Below, in pieces: positions 47,344 through 59,179 of a stretch of 64,000 nucleotides of DNA (positions are counted from its first letter, which is position 1; the number at the start of each line of letters is the position of its first letter). Source of the stretch: Nymphaea colorata (Eukaryota > Streptophyta > Magnoliopsida > Nymphaeales > Nymphaeaceae); the NCBI RefSeq assembly GCF_008831285.2, contig NC_045138.2, positions 7,905,205 to 7,969,204 of the forward strand, given 5' to 3'. Made by a program: the position numbers and the translations under genes. The notes below the pieces were generated by a model. It saw only the letters and a program-made list of their open reading frames with translations. It did no database searches and had not been told where the DNA came from.

Positions 47344-48627
47344 CAATGTTGTAAGAAGCCTATGCTTCTTACAAAAATAAACTGACTCAAGGCATTTAAA
47401 AAAAAAACTCCTTGAGGCAGGCCTGTGAGGCGCACGTGTCCCTGAAGTGTGCACCTCATTTGCTAGAGGCGTACGCCTCATTTGCGGTACGTTCAATGCT
47501 TGACGCATAGGCATCATGGATAGTTTAATTTTTTTAATTAAAAAATTTAAAATTAAATAAAAATTGTCAAACTTCACACATAGCCCTAATTAACCACGAC
47601 TGTATCCCTAAATCCCTTATTTTCAATCCAAATCACCTGTGAAATTCAACCACTGCTGCTGCACGCTGTGAAATTGCTGGAGGCTGGAGCTGCTGCTGTT
47701 AGAAGTTTGGAGCCATCACCCAACGTCAGAAATCCTTTGCAGCTGTAAGTCTCTTTGAATCTTTTTCTCTCCATGGATGATATGTTCCTCTTTGAGTCTC
47801 TTTCGCTCTATGGCTGACACCAAACATAGGTCGCCACTTTTCTCTCGCTGTCTCAATCTCTGTCCATGGCTGGCGCTGGCCATGGCTACCCTCTCGCTCT
47901 CTTGCAGCCAAAGTTGTCGCTCTGCGTAGTGCATATGTTGCTGAGTGCAAACGGTGAAGAAATTTTACAATGAAAAGAGAATGGGTTTTCCGCCAAACAG
48001 CCCCTTCCTTATGGCTTTGTTGCAAAATGGTATATGAATTTGTGTGGTTTGCAAATTAGTACCGATCTTCATATCTTGGGTGTATTTCCTTCTTCTTTAA
48101 ACTAGCTCTGTTTTTCCCTCTCTCCGCTTGGATTTTTTTTTTTTGGGGGTTTCAATTAAATTGTTGTATAGTGATTGTGTCTGAACGACGACAGTGCAGG
48201 ATATACATTGTCAAGGGCATCAGTTGAGGGAAACTCCGGTGCCTCTTGGTTACCACTGAGCTTGAAATTTATCATTGAAAAGAAATTAAAGAATGTTGAA
48301 GGACGATGCTCTGGTGAAGTTGTTGTTAGTAGTATATGGGATCACTGTGCAAAGTCATTGAGGTTGGCTACTTATGTTTTAAGCCGAAAAGAGTTGTTTT
48401 TAACCATCAATGTAACGTTCAAAATTTTTTTTTTTTTTTGCCTTCTCTTCCCCATTTCTTGTATACGTCGCCCCCTTTCTTGTATACGTCACCAAGCGTT
48501 GGTCGTATTTGAGGGTTGCACGTTTGATGTTGTCTTTCTCTCTTTTGTAGCGTAATTTGTTTATGACATTGTGAAGCTTACGCTTCAATTAACGCCTCAC
48601 CTCGCTTTCTTGTCTTTTACAACATTG
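47344..48627. mobile_element. Non-autonomous hAT-like element (1284 bp)
   Basis: It has short inverted ends, caatgttgtaa at the left and ttacaacattg at the right. It is flanked by the 8-bp repeats ctctaatg (47336-47343) and ctcaaagg (48628-48635). Units A and C have the uninterrupted site 'ctctgagg' (19405 region and 32416 region), which supports an insertion with an 8-bp duplication. Inside, a 126-codon frame (48175-48555) includes 'SWLPLSLKFIIEKKLKN'; it resembles no transposase that I recognise. Confidence 0.75.
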
Positions 48628-48849
48628 CTCAAAGGCACTGGCAGAGCCATAAATGTCAAGATGAGGGACACTAATTCAAAACCTTTTAAGCACTTCATGG
48701 GCACTAATATAATCATAAGCAAATGATATAGAGATAAATTTACAGGACTGTGTAGGAAGTTGCCCACACAAACGGAACTTGTGGTTCGGCCGCTGCTTTG
48801 AGGAGTAACAATGGTCCACATAGGCATCTAAACCCTAACCCTGTTATTA

Positions 48850-50666
48850 GTATGTAGATACCGAAGTCTATACCGAAGTTTTTTTCACACCATCTAGTGA
48901 AACTCTTTAAACTTTTTAAGTGTTTCAGACTTTTCTTTAATGAAATAGACCCAAGTATATCTAAAAAAATCATCAATAAATGTGATAAAATACTACTTGC
49001 CTCCAATTGATGGGTCTAGTACTTTCTCGAATAAATCTGAATGCACAAGCTCGAATGACGTTTTAGCTCTATACTTTGATTCTTTGAATGGCTTTATGTG
49101 TGTCTTTCCTTATTTGACATCCTAGGCATACTTTGTCTATTTGTACCTCAAGATTTGGTAGGCAAATCAGCTATCTTTTATTTGACATCTCTCGCAGTTT
49201 GCTATATCCAACATGAGCGAGCCTCTCATGATAGATATCTGGAGTGTCATGCTTTCTTGTTTTGTCAATATATCATGTTTCTATTGACAAGATATATATT
49301 GATTCAACTTTTCTTCTTTTAAATATGGGAGTTCTGCAAACATATACGTTGCTATAAACTTTCACATCATTTGGGTCGAACACTACATAGTGACCTAAAG
49401 CTGTAAGTTGTGGCACAAACAACAAGTTTTTAGTCATTCCTAGAACATGATAAATGTTTCGTAAAATCTGATCTTTACCAAGGCTAGCTACAACCTCTGC
49501 TTCTCTAATATGCGCCTCTAAGAGCTTTGTGTTGTTAGTAGTAACAACAACTCGATTTCCATCATATTCTTTCATATTTATAAACTTGTTCTCACCACTA
49601 GTCATATGATTTGAGCATTTATAATCAATTATCTAATCAGTTTGATAATTGATCTTCTCTTCTTTTTCTTTTATAGGATTTATATGAGTAAAGTTATATC
49701 TTTCTAGTTTTATATCCTCTTTAACCTCCATTAAGTACAGAAACGAACTTTTATGTACAGTCATATTAGCTCCTTCATGTTGTTTACTTGTTGTGATTGC
49801 ATTTCCTTCATTTATTTTGACTCTACAGTCACAAGCAAAATGACCCAATTTTTCACATCTAAAAAAAACTTATTTTTTGGTTTCCACTGCTATGTAGTTT
49901 TTCTTATCTTCTTTTTTATATTTTTCTCTTTCTTTTCGTCAATGTTCCTACTTGGAGACCTAGTGAATAGCTTAGCTCACCATCGTGGTCTCTGACCCTG
50001 ACTAAACGAAGCTTCATCATTATTTACTTTGAGTGAAAGTCCAACCATTTGTTTCGCTAATGTTTTTTGATGGATCAAAAAATTCTCTAACTCCAACAAA
50101 GTTGGTTAAACTAGCCAGCCTTGAAAACCAATTATAAAATTAATAAATTCTGGACGAAGTCCACGAACAAGAATTCTCCGCATACAGGCCTCACTAATCT
50201 AGACTCAAAGTCAATTTGAGAAATCTCCTTACAAATGTTTTTAACCTTCATAAAATATTTTGCTACCAATATGTTTTCCCAAATGTAGCTAACTCATTTT
50301 CTAGCAGTTGTTGGCAGACATCATTAGCTCGAGAAAAGAGCACTGAAAAAGCATCTCATGCTTCTTTAAGAGTCTTAGCATCACGTAGATGCTCTAATAA
50401 ACCCTTCTCAATTGTAATTTTTCCTACTTTGATCATCCATTTCTTTTTAGTTTTCTTGTCGACAGGAATATTTGTGTATGATTCCAGTACTGTATCCCAT
50501 AATTCCTGTCCTAAAAAATATGACTCTTTGCAAGATTTTCAATAGCCATAATTGCTATTATTAAGCTTTTCAATAATAATTAATGCAACCGCTAACGCCG
50601 CCATAATTTCAAAATATAATTAGCCCAATTAATCTCATTATTAAACCAGCCCTTAGACTGAACCTC
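48850..50666 (-). pseudogene. Copia polyprotein, 5' half (gag, protease, start of integrase)
   Basis: Minus-strand order from the right: decayed gag (about 50600-49850), a zinc knuckle 'CEKLGHFACDC' at about 49855-49825, and a protease region with 'MTSGENKFINM' and 'IYHVLGMTKNLLFVPQL' (49605-49340). Early integrase has '[16 protein letters not shown]' (about 48970). This is the Ty1/copia order. The protein is broken by stops. The frame then runs out near 48850, and the matching continuation of integrase is 30 kb away at about 18590. Confidence 0.82.
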
Positions 50667-50678
50667 GCTCTGATACCA
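50667..50678 (-). promoter_or_regulatory. Copia primer-binding site (initiator tRNA-Met)
   Basis: The minus strand reads TGGTATCAGAGC, the standard sequence complementary to the 3' end of plant initiator tRNA-Met, two bases from the inner LTR end. This fixes this side as the 5' end of the element. Confidence 0.88.
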
Positions 50679-50680
50679 AT

Positions 50681-51062
50681 TGTAGGCAGAAATGTGGGCC
50701 CCCGATGGAACTTAGATCCAAACCCGAATAATTTATGTGGATAAAAACCGGTAGAGTCTCGACGCCCAAAATAAATCACAATAATAAACTTGACAAAGAA
50801 TACTTAATAATAACTAAACAACCAAATGAAAATAGATCACACAATGAGCTAAAGCCAAACAATTGATAATCTCAAAATGTAAACTACTTTATTCATCAAA
50901 ATGAACATTACAAAACAAAACTAAGGAAACTCACCTGAGCTTACGTAGTGAACTTTCACACTCAAGCACTCACTTGAAAAGTGAGCACACAAGATCACTC
51001 AACTTGATTTTGTTTTTTTTTATACTTTACACAATGGCTAGTCACTCTTATTTATAGAGCTT
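50681..51062 (-). mobile_element. Copia 5' LTR, truncated
   Basis: Begins TGTAGG like the other LTR and stays collinear with 15731-16145 (shared 'tgataatctcaaaatgtaaac', 'ctttattcatcaaaatg' and 'gtagtgaactttcaca' phrases) until about 51062 ('tatttatag'). There the outer third is lost or replaced. Confidence 0.75.
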
Positions 51063-53500
51063 CTTCTTCATATTTGAACGATTACTACGTCTATTTGGCA
51101 AAGGAGCTATGATGGAATGTGGTTGTAGACCATCAAACATCCAATCTTGGGTCATTATGTGAGTTTTTGTCTTGGTGAAGTCAACAAATAATAAATTAAA
51201 ACCTAAATTATGAAAGAAAAATATTCGAAAGAATGAAAAAAATGAAAGACTTTAATATGAGAATAATAGGGAGAAAGAGAGAAAGAAAGAGATTTTGAAA
51301 ATCACAAAATAAAAGATTTAAAAAGAGCAAGACATATGTATCTTTATAAATACTCATACGTATCAAAGTCCTCATTAGAGATGGTTCTTGCTTTTGCAAA
51401 TCTTTTGAAAAACATATTTCAAATATTTGTATATGTGAACATAAAACCATAATTATTTTGTTTCTTATGAGAAAGTCTATTTCCTCCACTATTTGGTATA
51501 GAAGAAAATCAAATACATATAAAATGAGGAGCAACGTAACAAAGCACTCTTTGGGGTTCTTAATCCGGTGATTAAGAGATAAACTAAACGTCAAAATAAT
51601 ATGAAGGTGCATTTTAACATATACATATTTGTGAATGATTTTCCTGGGTTGGACAAATCTCAACTTTACAATCAACATAATAATGAATAAAAATTTCAAT
51701 CTAAACACTCATTCTTACCATGCATGAGCATCATCTCAAACATAAGCAATGAGTAAAGCAATATAACAAGCATATTTTTAGAATAAATGAAGAAATTTGA
51801 ATTTATTTCACCTTGATCATACTTCTGACGCACTCAAGAGTACTTCTCGATTCTAGATAAGAAATCTTTAGAGTTTTCTTAAACGACATTTAGGAGGTGG
51901 CAATAGGAAATGAGAAACAATGAAAACATGAGGATGACTACATACCTCGAATATGAATGATATTAGGAATGAGTCTCCTCTTTTGAATGATCATAGGATC
52001 GCCTCGGACGAAGCTACATGATGATGAAGGTATCCTCCTAAGAGATCTCCTGGTACTCCCTTGAAAAGTTTGAACTTGGAGAAGCCTGCTCCCAAGGTTG
52101 GAGAATAAGAAAAAGAGAGAAATAAAAAGAGAGCTAGGGGAAACTCTAGATTTTCAAGTGAGGAAGCACTAGAGGTTCTTCAAGAGTTACCTCATGGTCA
52201 ATAGAGAAGATTGTCGGGGTATTTATGGAGAGTTTAGAGCCAAAATTAAAAGTTTAAATGTTTTTTAATTTAACAAGATTTTTATGTGAATTCCAAGTTT
52301 TTTTTTTTTTAAATAAGCTTTGACTAAGTGGACTTGGCCATTAGCCCTGCAGATGCCAATTTGGAGTGTAGGCAGGGCTAATGCCCACCCAATGGTACCT
52401 AAACCACCCCCAATGGGTGGTTTTGACAAGAAAGAGGACCTGCGCTATGCGCAAGCACAAGTTCGGTGGTGCCATGAGTGTGCTTGGTGGTGCCACGAGC
52501 GTACGCGGTGCATCGTGCATGGTCAGAGAGAGTCACACGTTGAGAAGTGGGCGATGCTCGAGCGCGGGCGAGCCCCATGGCAACGCGCTCGCGCGCGCAC
52601 AGCGGTCGAGTGCTCGCGACGTGCACCGAGCAATGCTCAACGTAAGTTTAAAAGAAGAAGGGGGCGAAATTCCCACCTTATTGTCTCGTTTAGACCAATA
52701 AAAGGGAAGCATTGGCCTCTCGGGCTTCCAAGGGGTTCATTCCTAAAATAAAATAAGAAAAAACATAGAAATCATACTTTTAAATGTGTATTTAAAAAGG
52801 GTAAAATGATTTTTATTATAAACAGGGCCGACTCTTTTTTAAGTGATTACGAACTCGTTTTAGATCCGGATTAGGTTTGGTTGGTCGCCGACGCTTTCTA
52901 GTGAGTGGTTTAAACTCAAAGGTACTTTTTTGATAAAAAAAACTAAACAAAGAAAAGGTATGTGCATGCACGGGCGGCGCTTGATAGCATCAAATTTTGT
53001 CATTTTGATCTCAGCTTTGGATTTTAAATTTGAAATTTTTTATTTGAATCTCGACTTTGATTTTGGAACGAATTTGGATCCGAAAATTGGATTTTGGCTT
53101 TGAATCTCACCTCTAAAGTTGGGTTTTGAATTTAAATTTTGTGTTGGGGTTCGGACATGAGTTTAGAGATTCATTTTGGATCAAATGATCATGAATTTGT
53201 TTTGGGTCTAGGATTGAGCTTAAGGTTTAAAAAATTAAATGTAAATAACTGAGAATTTTGTTTGGATGAAAATAAAATGCACTCTTTTTCTAAAAAATTT
53301 GGGGTGATAACATTAATATTATACATAAATTATTAAATATCAATGCCATTATTAAATATCATTGCCATTTTTGTGGCATTTATTTAAAAAGTTAAAGCAG
53401 ATGAAAATAACTTTTATTAATTAATTGTCCCGTATAGCTGGTTTAGTATTAACGATGTCATGTTGTCTTTGTATATTTTTAATTTTTAAATCAGCCTGAA
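51063..53500. other. Repeat-rich spacer, no gene assigned
   Basis: AT-rich with one GC-rich patch at 52325-52650 containing 'gcgcgctcgcgcgcgc'-like sequence. The longest open frames (166 codons minus, 143 codons plus) have biased composition and no domain. The texture suggests decayed LTR-retrotransposon sequence, but I could not find paired LTRs. Confidence 0.45.
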
Positions 53501-53509
53501 TTGCAAAAA

Positions 53510-54115
53510 ATTTAGTGCCAAATATTTTCTAGATCTGCGGACGAAATGAACAACCAGTGGCAAAGCGAGAAATTTCGGCCAATGAGGTACAAACCTGTAA
53601 AACCATATGTAATAATGAGATGTTCACCAACATATAGTACTAGACATATTTACATATAAAAGATCTGCAAAAGGTAACACTGTCCCATGGGTCTGCCATT
53701 GGGTATGGTATTGTCACACACTTGTCATTGGTGGGGACATATATTATGGTCCCTCAATAGCATAATAGTCGAAAGCAATGTTACTAAAGTCGGTCTGAAT
53801 ATCAGTAACAAAATATTTTCTAGGTCCATGGACCAAAAGACAACTAGTGGCAAAGGTAGAAATTTTGAATAATGAGGAACAAATCTATAAAATTGTAAGT
53901 AATGAGGGGAAGTTAGCCAATGAAAGGATTTGCATAAGTTAAGGGTGCACAAGGAGGAAGCCAGAAAATTTTAAAAAAAATTTTAGTCCATCCATGTTCA
54001 TAGGGCAATGACACCTACCGAGCCTGCCGGATGCTTACAATAATCTCAACAGTAGCGAAAATTTCCTGCCACATGTTTTTCTAGATCCATAGACCACAGA
54101 ACAGAGAGCCGTCCT
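53510..54115 (+). repeat. Degenerate direct repeat of about 290 bp
   Basis: 'aaatattttctag' followed by 'ccatggacc'-like sequence and 'agtggcaaa' occurs at 53520 and 53811 (spacing 291), with a third weaker copy at about 54075. Confidence 0.55.
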
Positions 54116-56330
54116 TTTCTCCTACATTATTGGTACCAAGTGGGTAGAAATATGGCCAACTGGTACTTTTTGACTTGGGGGTAAATTTTGTGAGAAATGA
54201 AGTTACATGTGGTAATATCCTCAAGGGGCTGGGCTTGGGTTGATAAGGGGTCAGTTTTAGTTCGACCTCGTGTGACAATCGAGCATGTTTTAACCTTTAG
54301 GATAACCAGAGAGATGGTAGTTACTGGATTCAGGTGTTAAAAGTAGTTTGTAATATGGTTATTGGTTAAAATGGATCAATGAACCTTCCAAGAAAAATTG
54401 TGGTTGTCTAATTTTTTAATTAGTTTTAAGTATTTTTTAAAATAGGAATAGGGATACAACTAATCAGATTCGGATATCCTGATAAAATGGGATAAGGAAA
54501 AAATTTTATCATGCCATAAAAAATTCAGATCAGGTTCGAATTTTATGAAATGATATCCGAGAATTTCTAGGTTGAAATTTAGTTTGAAATAAATGTCCAG
54601 TTAGATTAGGATTTGGATTCATCTTTGAATTCAGATTTCCTTTAAAATAGCATTTCCAAAATCAAATTTTAACATATCACGCTGTGGTTCAGATTCAGCC
54701 ATGTATCAAGTCCGATCCATATCGAATTCGATTGTAAATAGAAAATGGTTGATCTCCATGCTCATAACATGGGAAGTCCTGTTATCAGTTTAATGTATAA
54801 CTTGAGAATATTTATGTCATGTTATAAGGAATTTTTTTCAATACCATTTTTACCCTTACAAAGAAGGTCTTCAATTTAATCATAAGGGCATTTTAATATT
54901 CTGTAACACATAACATATATCCTGCTCCATGATTAATTAGGGCAGTTTGGCAACATTAACATTTTTTTACCATTTTATGAATCTGTTTTGAAAAAAAAAT
55001 GAAGTAGATTTATTTCACACTTTAATTTGTTTTTCATGAATCTACTTTATTTGTTAGGTATTTTTATAAAACCATAACAAAATGTTTCTGTCACCAAACA
55101 TCCTTAATTATTGTATGTACGCCTTGGGGAAGAGGCGATTGTGAGTATCCCATTCCACAAAATTGTATTAATGGTAAATTTATCAAAATTTTAAAATCAA
55201 AAATCATTTAATAAAATATATTCAAAATATTCAATAAAAAAGCACAAATATTGTCGGTGCCTTGGTTCGACCTGGTAATAATTAATAAATATCTTTAAAA
55301 TATTCAACAAAGATGATTATCCTAAACGAGACATATAAAAGATGTTTGAGTGGATACCTGTCCAGCCAAAGGCCATCTCAGAAAGAACGAGAGCACAGGC
55401 AGCGGGCCCCACACTTGTCGTTGTTGAAAGTTTGACGCGTCGGAGTTTTAAGCAGATTTACAACAAATAAAAAAATAAAAAATGAAAAAAAGTTGTTTGG
55501 CATTTGGCATTAAAAAAACTGAAATAATAAAAAAATTGAATCAACATGTTTTTTTGTTTTTAACATTTAAAAAAAAAACGTGTTTTTTTTTAAGTTTTAA
55601 ACTGTCATTTAATTTATCATATTTAAAAAAAAATGTTTTCTGTATGACTATGGTTGAAAGATAGGGGCCGTACCAAGTTTATAACCAGTTGATCATTTAA
55701 AATAAGCCCACCAAACTTACACAACTAGAAAATATCTCATTACTTTTTATCCAGTTCACTCGCAAACTTTCTATTAAAAGACCGATTTTAATTTTGATTG
55801 ACATGAAACATTGCATCGTTTGTACAGGTTGACAATCCTCTTTTTCCTGAACCTCCCTTTCTCAGTCGTGAAACCACTTGTTTAGTCTAGATTTAGCCCA
55901 AAAAACATGGCTAAATCAAAGCCCGTTAAAGCCACCAGATCAGTCTGAGGCCCGGCCGGGCCTTTGACATATCAGTCCTCGGCTTGAGTTCATGGCCTCT
56001 CCCCGGCAGTGGCCAGGAAAAGAAGGCGCTCGATTTGAAAGGCAACCGAAGGCCGAAGGAAGCCTCTGTATTAGTATCTATGGAAACCTGGTTTTCAAGA
56101 GTTGATGGGAAAGGGAGAGGAGACACCTTCTGGCGACCCGCTTACGGAAAAAACTGCCCACCATTAGCGTGGCGTACTAGTTTGGCATACAGAGAGGTGG
56201 GCAGGAGTTGGTAGTTCCAATGGCAGCACCGTCTTCACTGTATTGGGTTTATTCTTATTTTGTTGGAGCTGCAGAATTCGAGTTTGAGGTTCTTTTTTAG
56301 GACAAAGGAATTCCTGATTACAAATCACTT

Positions 56331-56490
56331 CTATTGTTGTCTCTGTGCCTTGACTATTCGAAGGCAGTGTGGTAAAAATTCGAAACCACCATCGCCATTG
56401 TGGCCGCCTCCTATTGTTGTCTCCGTGCCATGACGATTCGAAGGTAGTGCGGTAAAAATTCGAAACCACCATCACCATTGTCGCCGCCTC
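56331..56490 (+). repeat. 80-bp direct duplication
   Basis: Two units, 56331-56410 and 56411-56490, each starting ctattgttgtct and containing 'aaattcgaaaccaccatc'; a handful of differences. The minus-strand open frame covering them is a by-product. Confidence 0.8.
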
Positions 56491-56740
56491 CCCTGTTGCC
56501 ATCAATGTTAAAGTTGAAACAGTCTGACCAAACCCTAACTTAACTTTACCTCTTTTGAAAAAAAAAATATTTTTTTTAGTTACCGGGCTTCTCAAGCCCT
56601 CACGGTATACAATTTCAAGCTCGAGCCTGAGCCCTTACAACACCAGCCCGTTAATCTATTTTTTGATACCAAAGGCCCAGCCTGAGTCGGGCCAAGTACC
56701 GAGTACCTGACGGCAGCTCGGTCCGGTGCCCATGCTTAAT

Positions 56741-57124
56741 GCTTACCCTTGACCCAGCCCCAAGCTTTTAGATGAGAGGCAAACCTTTTGCACGAAGAAC
56801 TTGTTTATGTGATTTTAGTTGCATCCACCAACCATTGACAGAGCCCGAATATTGTATTTGAGACTTGAGAGGCAATCCTTTTTTCGCAAATTAAATACTA
56901 TTGTGGGGCAATTGCCGGTATAAGCTCTGAAATGCTTACCCTTGACCCAGCCCCAAGCTTTTAGATGAGAGGCAAACCTTTTGCACGAGGAACTTGTTTA
57001 TGTGATTTTCGTTGCATCCACCAACCATTGGCAGAGCCCGAATATTGTATTTGAGACTTGAGAGGCAATCCTTTTTTTGCAAATTAAATATGACTGTGGG
57101 GCAATTGCCTGCACAAGCTCTGAA
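56741..57124 (+). repeat. Promoter minisatellite of LOX-B, two units of 193 bp
   Basis: Units at 56741-56933 and 56934-57124 both start gcttacccttgacccag and contain 'gcatccaccaaccattg' and 'gaggcaaaccttttgcacga'. The monomer is related to the three-unit array upstream of LOX-A (3521-3860), but the repeat period differs, so amplification was independent. Confidence 0.8.
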
Positions 57125-58021
57125 CTGGTCATTGGTTCACGTGACAAACATGTCAAGGCAAAAGTTTATCAATGGTCACATGACATTGGAATCATATCTT
57201 AACGTTTTCCGATGACGTCTTCACTAAACGTTTTTCACACGTTTTTTTTTTTTTTGATAAATTTAGTTGTCCAATGGAATGCAAAATATATGAAAATATA
57301 CAATTATTAAAAGGAATTTTAAAGTCAGTATGTTATTTGAATTTCATGATGTTAGTAAAACTAAGACATCTGATTTTTAAAACTTTACATAATATAATTT
57401 ATATAACTTAAATTTTAGCATTCTGGGTTTACGTTTAAACTAAATTTATCAAGGGCATCATTATATACACAAAGTGGATCGTTTTATTTTGTGAGAAACT
57501 TCCTGTAAAAGCTGTAAAAGGATCGCTTTATCTATTAAATTTTTTTATTATGCCCTTACCTTTCTACTTTAAAACATTTTGGCTAGGACGGATCGGGCAT
57601 CGGACTCCGGCCTTGGTGGGTCTGCTTTGAGGCTCGAACCAACAGCTCGACCCAACCCGATTAAAATAAAAATATTTTTTTAATATACATTAATAAATAA
57701 ATATAATTATTTACAAAAAATTTATATATATATTTAAATAACATAATATTAAAAAACAAATTATCAGCCTACCGGCCGAACTGTCAATTTTAAGGTACGA
57801 AACCAAGACCGATTTAGCTGTCAACAGACACGTGTTGAGTGGTGAACGCCCTTCACTCTTCCACTTTCTTTTGTTACTTGTTAATTTTTATCTCTGCTCT
57901 TATTTCGGAGGAGAAAAACTCTGTCATTTTCAACATCAAACTCTTTTATGTTAAGTTTTTTGAACCATGGTTATACAGTCATTAATTATACTCTCTCTCT
58001 ACAACGACACATTTCGGTGGT

Positions 58022-58028
58022 TATATAA
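58022..58028 (+). promoter_or_regulatory. TATA box of LOX-B
   Basis: TATATAA followed by 'tgcggtcccgatg', equivalent to 'tggagtccccgatg' after the LOX-A box. It lies 84 bp before the ATG. Confidence 0.65.
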
Positions 58029-58111
58029 TGCGGTCCCGATGACGTGCTTCATTACTTCTCTCCCTCTCTCTCTCTCTCTTATTCACGTTATTGGCCTTGT
58101 TGGTGTGAATA

Positions 58112-59147
58112 ATGCTGGGAACACAAGCCTATACCCTTCCGGAAGCGCGCTTCCTGACGCTTCCCCAAGGATTTCTTCTTGCTCCAAATGGAAGAAACTC
58201 CTCCGTCTCTACGCTGCCGGCCATCAAGTCCGTTCCGTTGGTGCGCCTTTATCGTCTTCGTCGCCGATCTGGTCCAGAGATCGGTGAACGATCTCCGGCC
58301 AGGTTGGTGGTCGTTTCCTGTGCGTCTACGGCGACTGCCGCTGCTGCCGCCAACTCTGAGGGCGCCGGCAAGTCCACCGTGACGGTTACCGTCTCCGTGC
58401 AGACGGAGGTGGGGAGTCTCCTCACTAACATTGGCATCGGACGAGGGCTCGATGACATCTCTGACCTGCTCGGGAAATCCATCCAAGTTGAGCTTGTCAG
58501 CTCAGAGCTCAACCCTGGTGAGCTGCATCATCATTTACTCAAACCATTTCATATTACAGTTTCTCACACATCTACACATACAAGCATGTAAAGATCTATT
58601 CTGTTCAGATGCGGTGACCCCTGCAGCTACGACAGATCTTCAAGCTAAGCTGTTAAAATTATATATTGCCTTTTATTCGTTGTTACGAGCAGAAAGACAT
58701 ATTCTCCAAGCTGCAATCAACCCAACATCAAAATAGAGTGAGAATAAGTGAAAGGGAAATCAAAAACATAGAGTGAGAATAAGTGAAAGGGAAATCAAAA
58801 GATAAGTCTGTCGTTGAAAAGGGCATTCGGTAATGAGGGAGATGATTCAGTCGAGGGAGAAATATGTTTCGGATAGAAACAACAATCGAGTGTGGGAAGG
58901 CGAGAGGAAGAGTGTAGAGAGATAGCGAGAGTGATGGTTAGAGTGAGACAGTAGAAAGAGAGTGCGAGCAAGAGACAAGAGAGTCCAGAGAGGGGGATGA
59001 GGAGAGAGAATACAAGAGAAACAAACAAGTGTGAGTATGGTTATACAAGTTTAATTCTATTAGATTTTTTATTTAAAAATTTATATAGTTATCTTTTTAA
59101 AACGATTTTTGGAAATGGTAGAGATTTTAATGTTTTGATTGCAAGAT

Positions 59148-59179
<32 letters not shown>

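Larger units (their letters stand above)
41200..48655 (+). repeat. Direct repeat unit D, truncated and twice interrupted
   Basis: Matches unit A from 'gtagaaaacagggaagact' (41248) through 'attgatagaatggaataaac' (42270) and 'cagtttcattctgtggtcag' (42907), stopping at about 43000 with a poly(A) run. It resumes at 47266-47343 ('gtgtgcgtgtcgatttgg' and on) and, after the hAT-like element, at 48628-48655. It ends before the AAA exon. 41480-42270 is an extra segment not in A or C. Confidence 0.65.
54280..57960 (+). repeat. LOX-B 5' flank, duplicate of the LOX-A flank
   Basis: Collinear with 350-4600 through the anchors given for the LOX-A flank. It is about 0.6 kb shorter. It lacks the Tourist-like MITE, and it has its own insertion at about 55900-56740 bounded by 'gcccggcc'-type sequence. 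No protein-coding gene is supported. Confidence 0.72.

Noticed and set aside
48175-48555. 126-codon frame inside the hAT-like element as a transposase
   Set aside because: No catalytic motif or dimerisation region of hAT transposases is visible; kept as uncharacterised.
51208-51708. 166-codon minus-strand frame rich in Phe, Ile and Leu
   Set aside because: Composition follows AT-rich DNA; no start context, domain or repeat of the frame elsewhere. Not called a membrane protein.
52320-52751. 143-codon plus-strand frame in the GC-rich patch
   Set aside because: Arg-rich, low-complexity 'gcgc' sequence with competing frames on both strands; no recognisable family.
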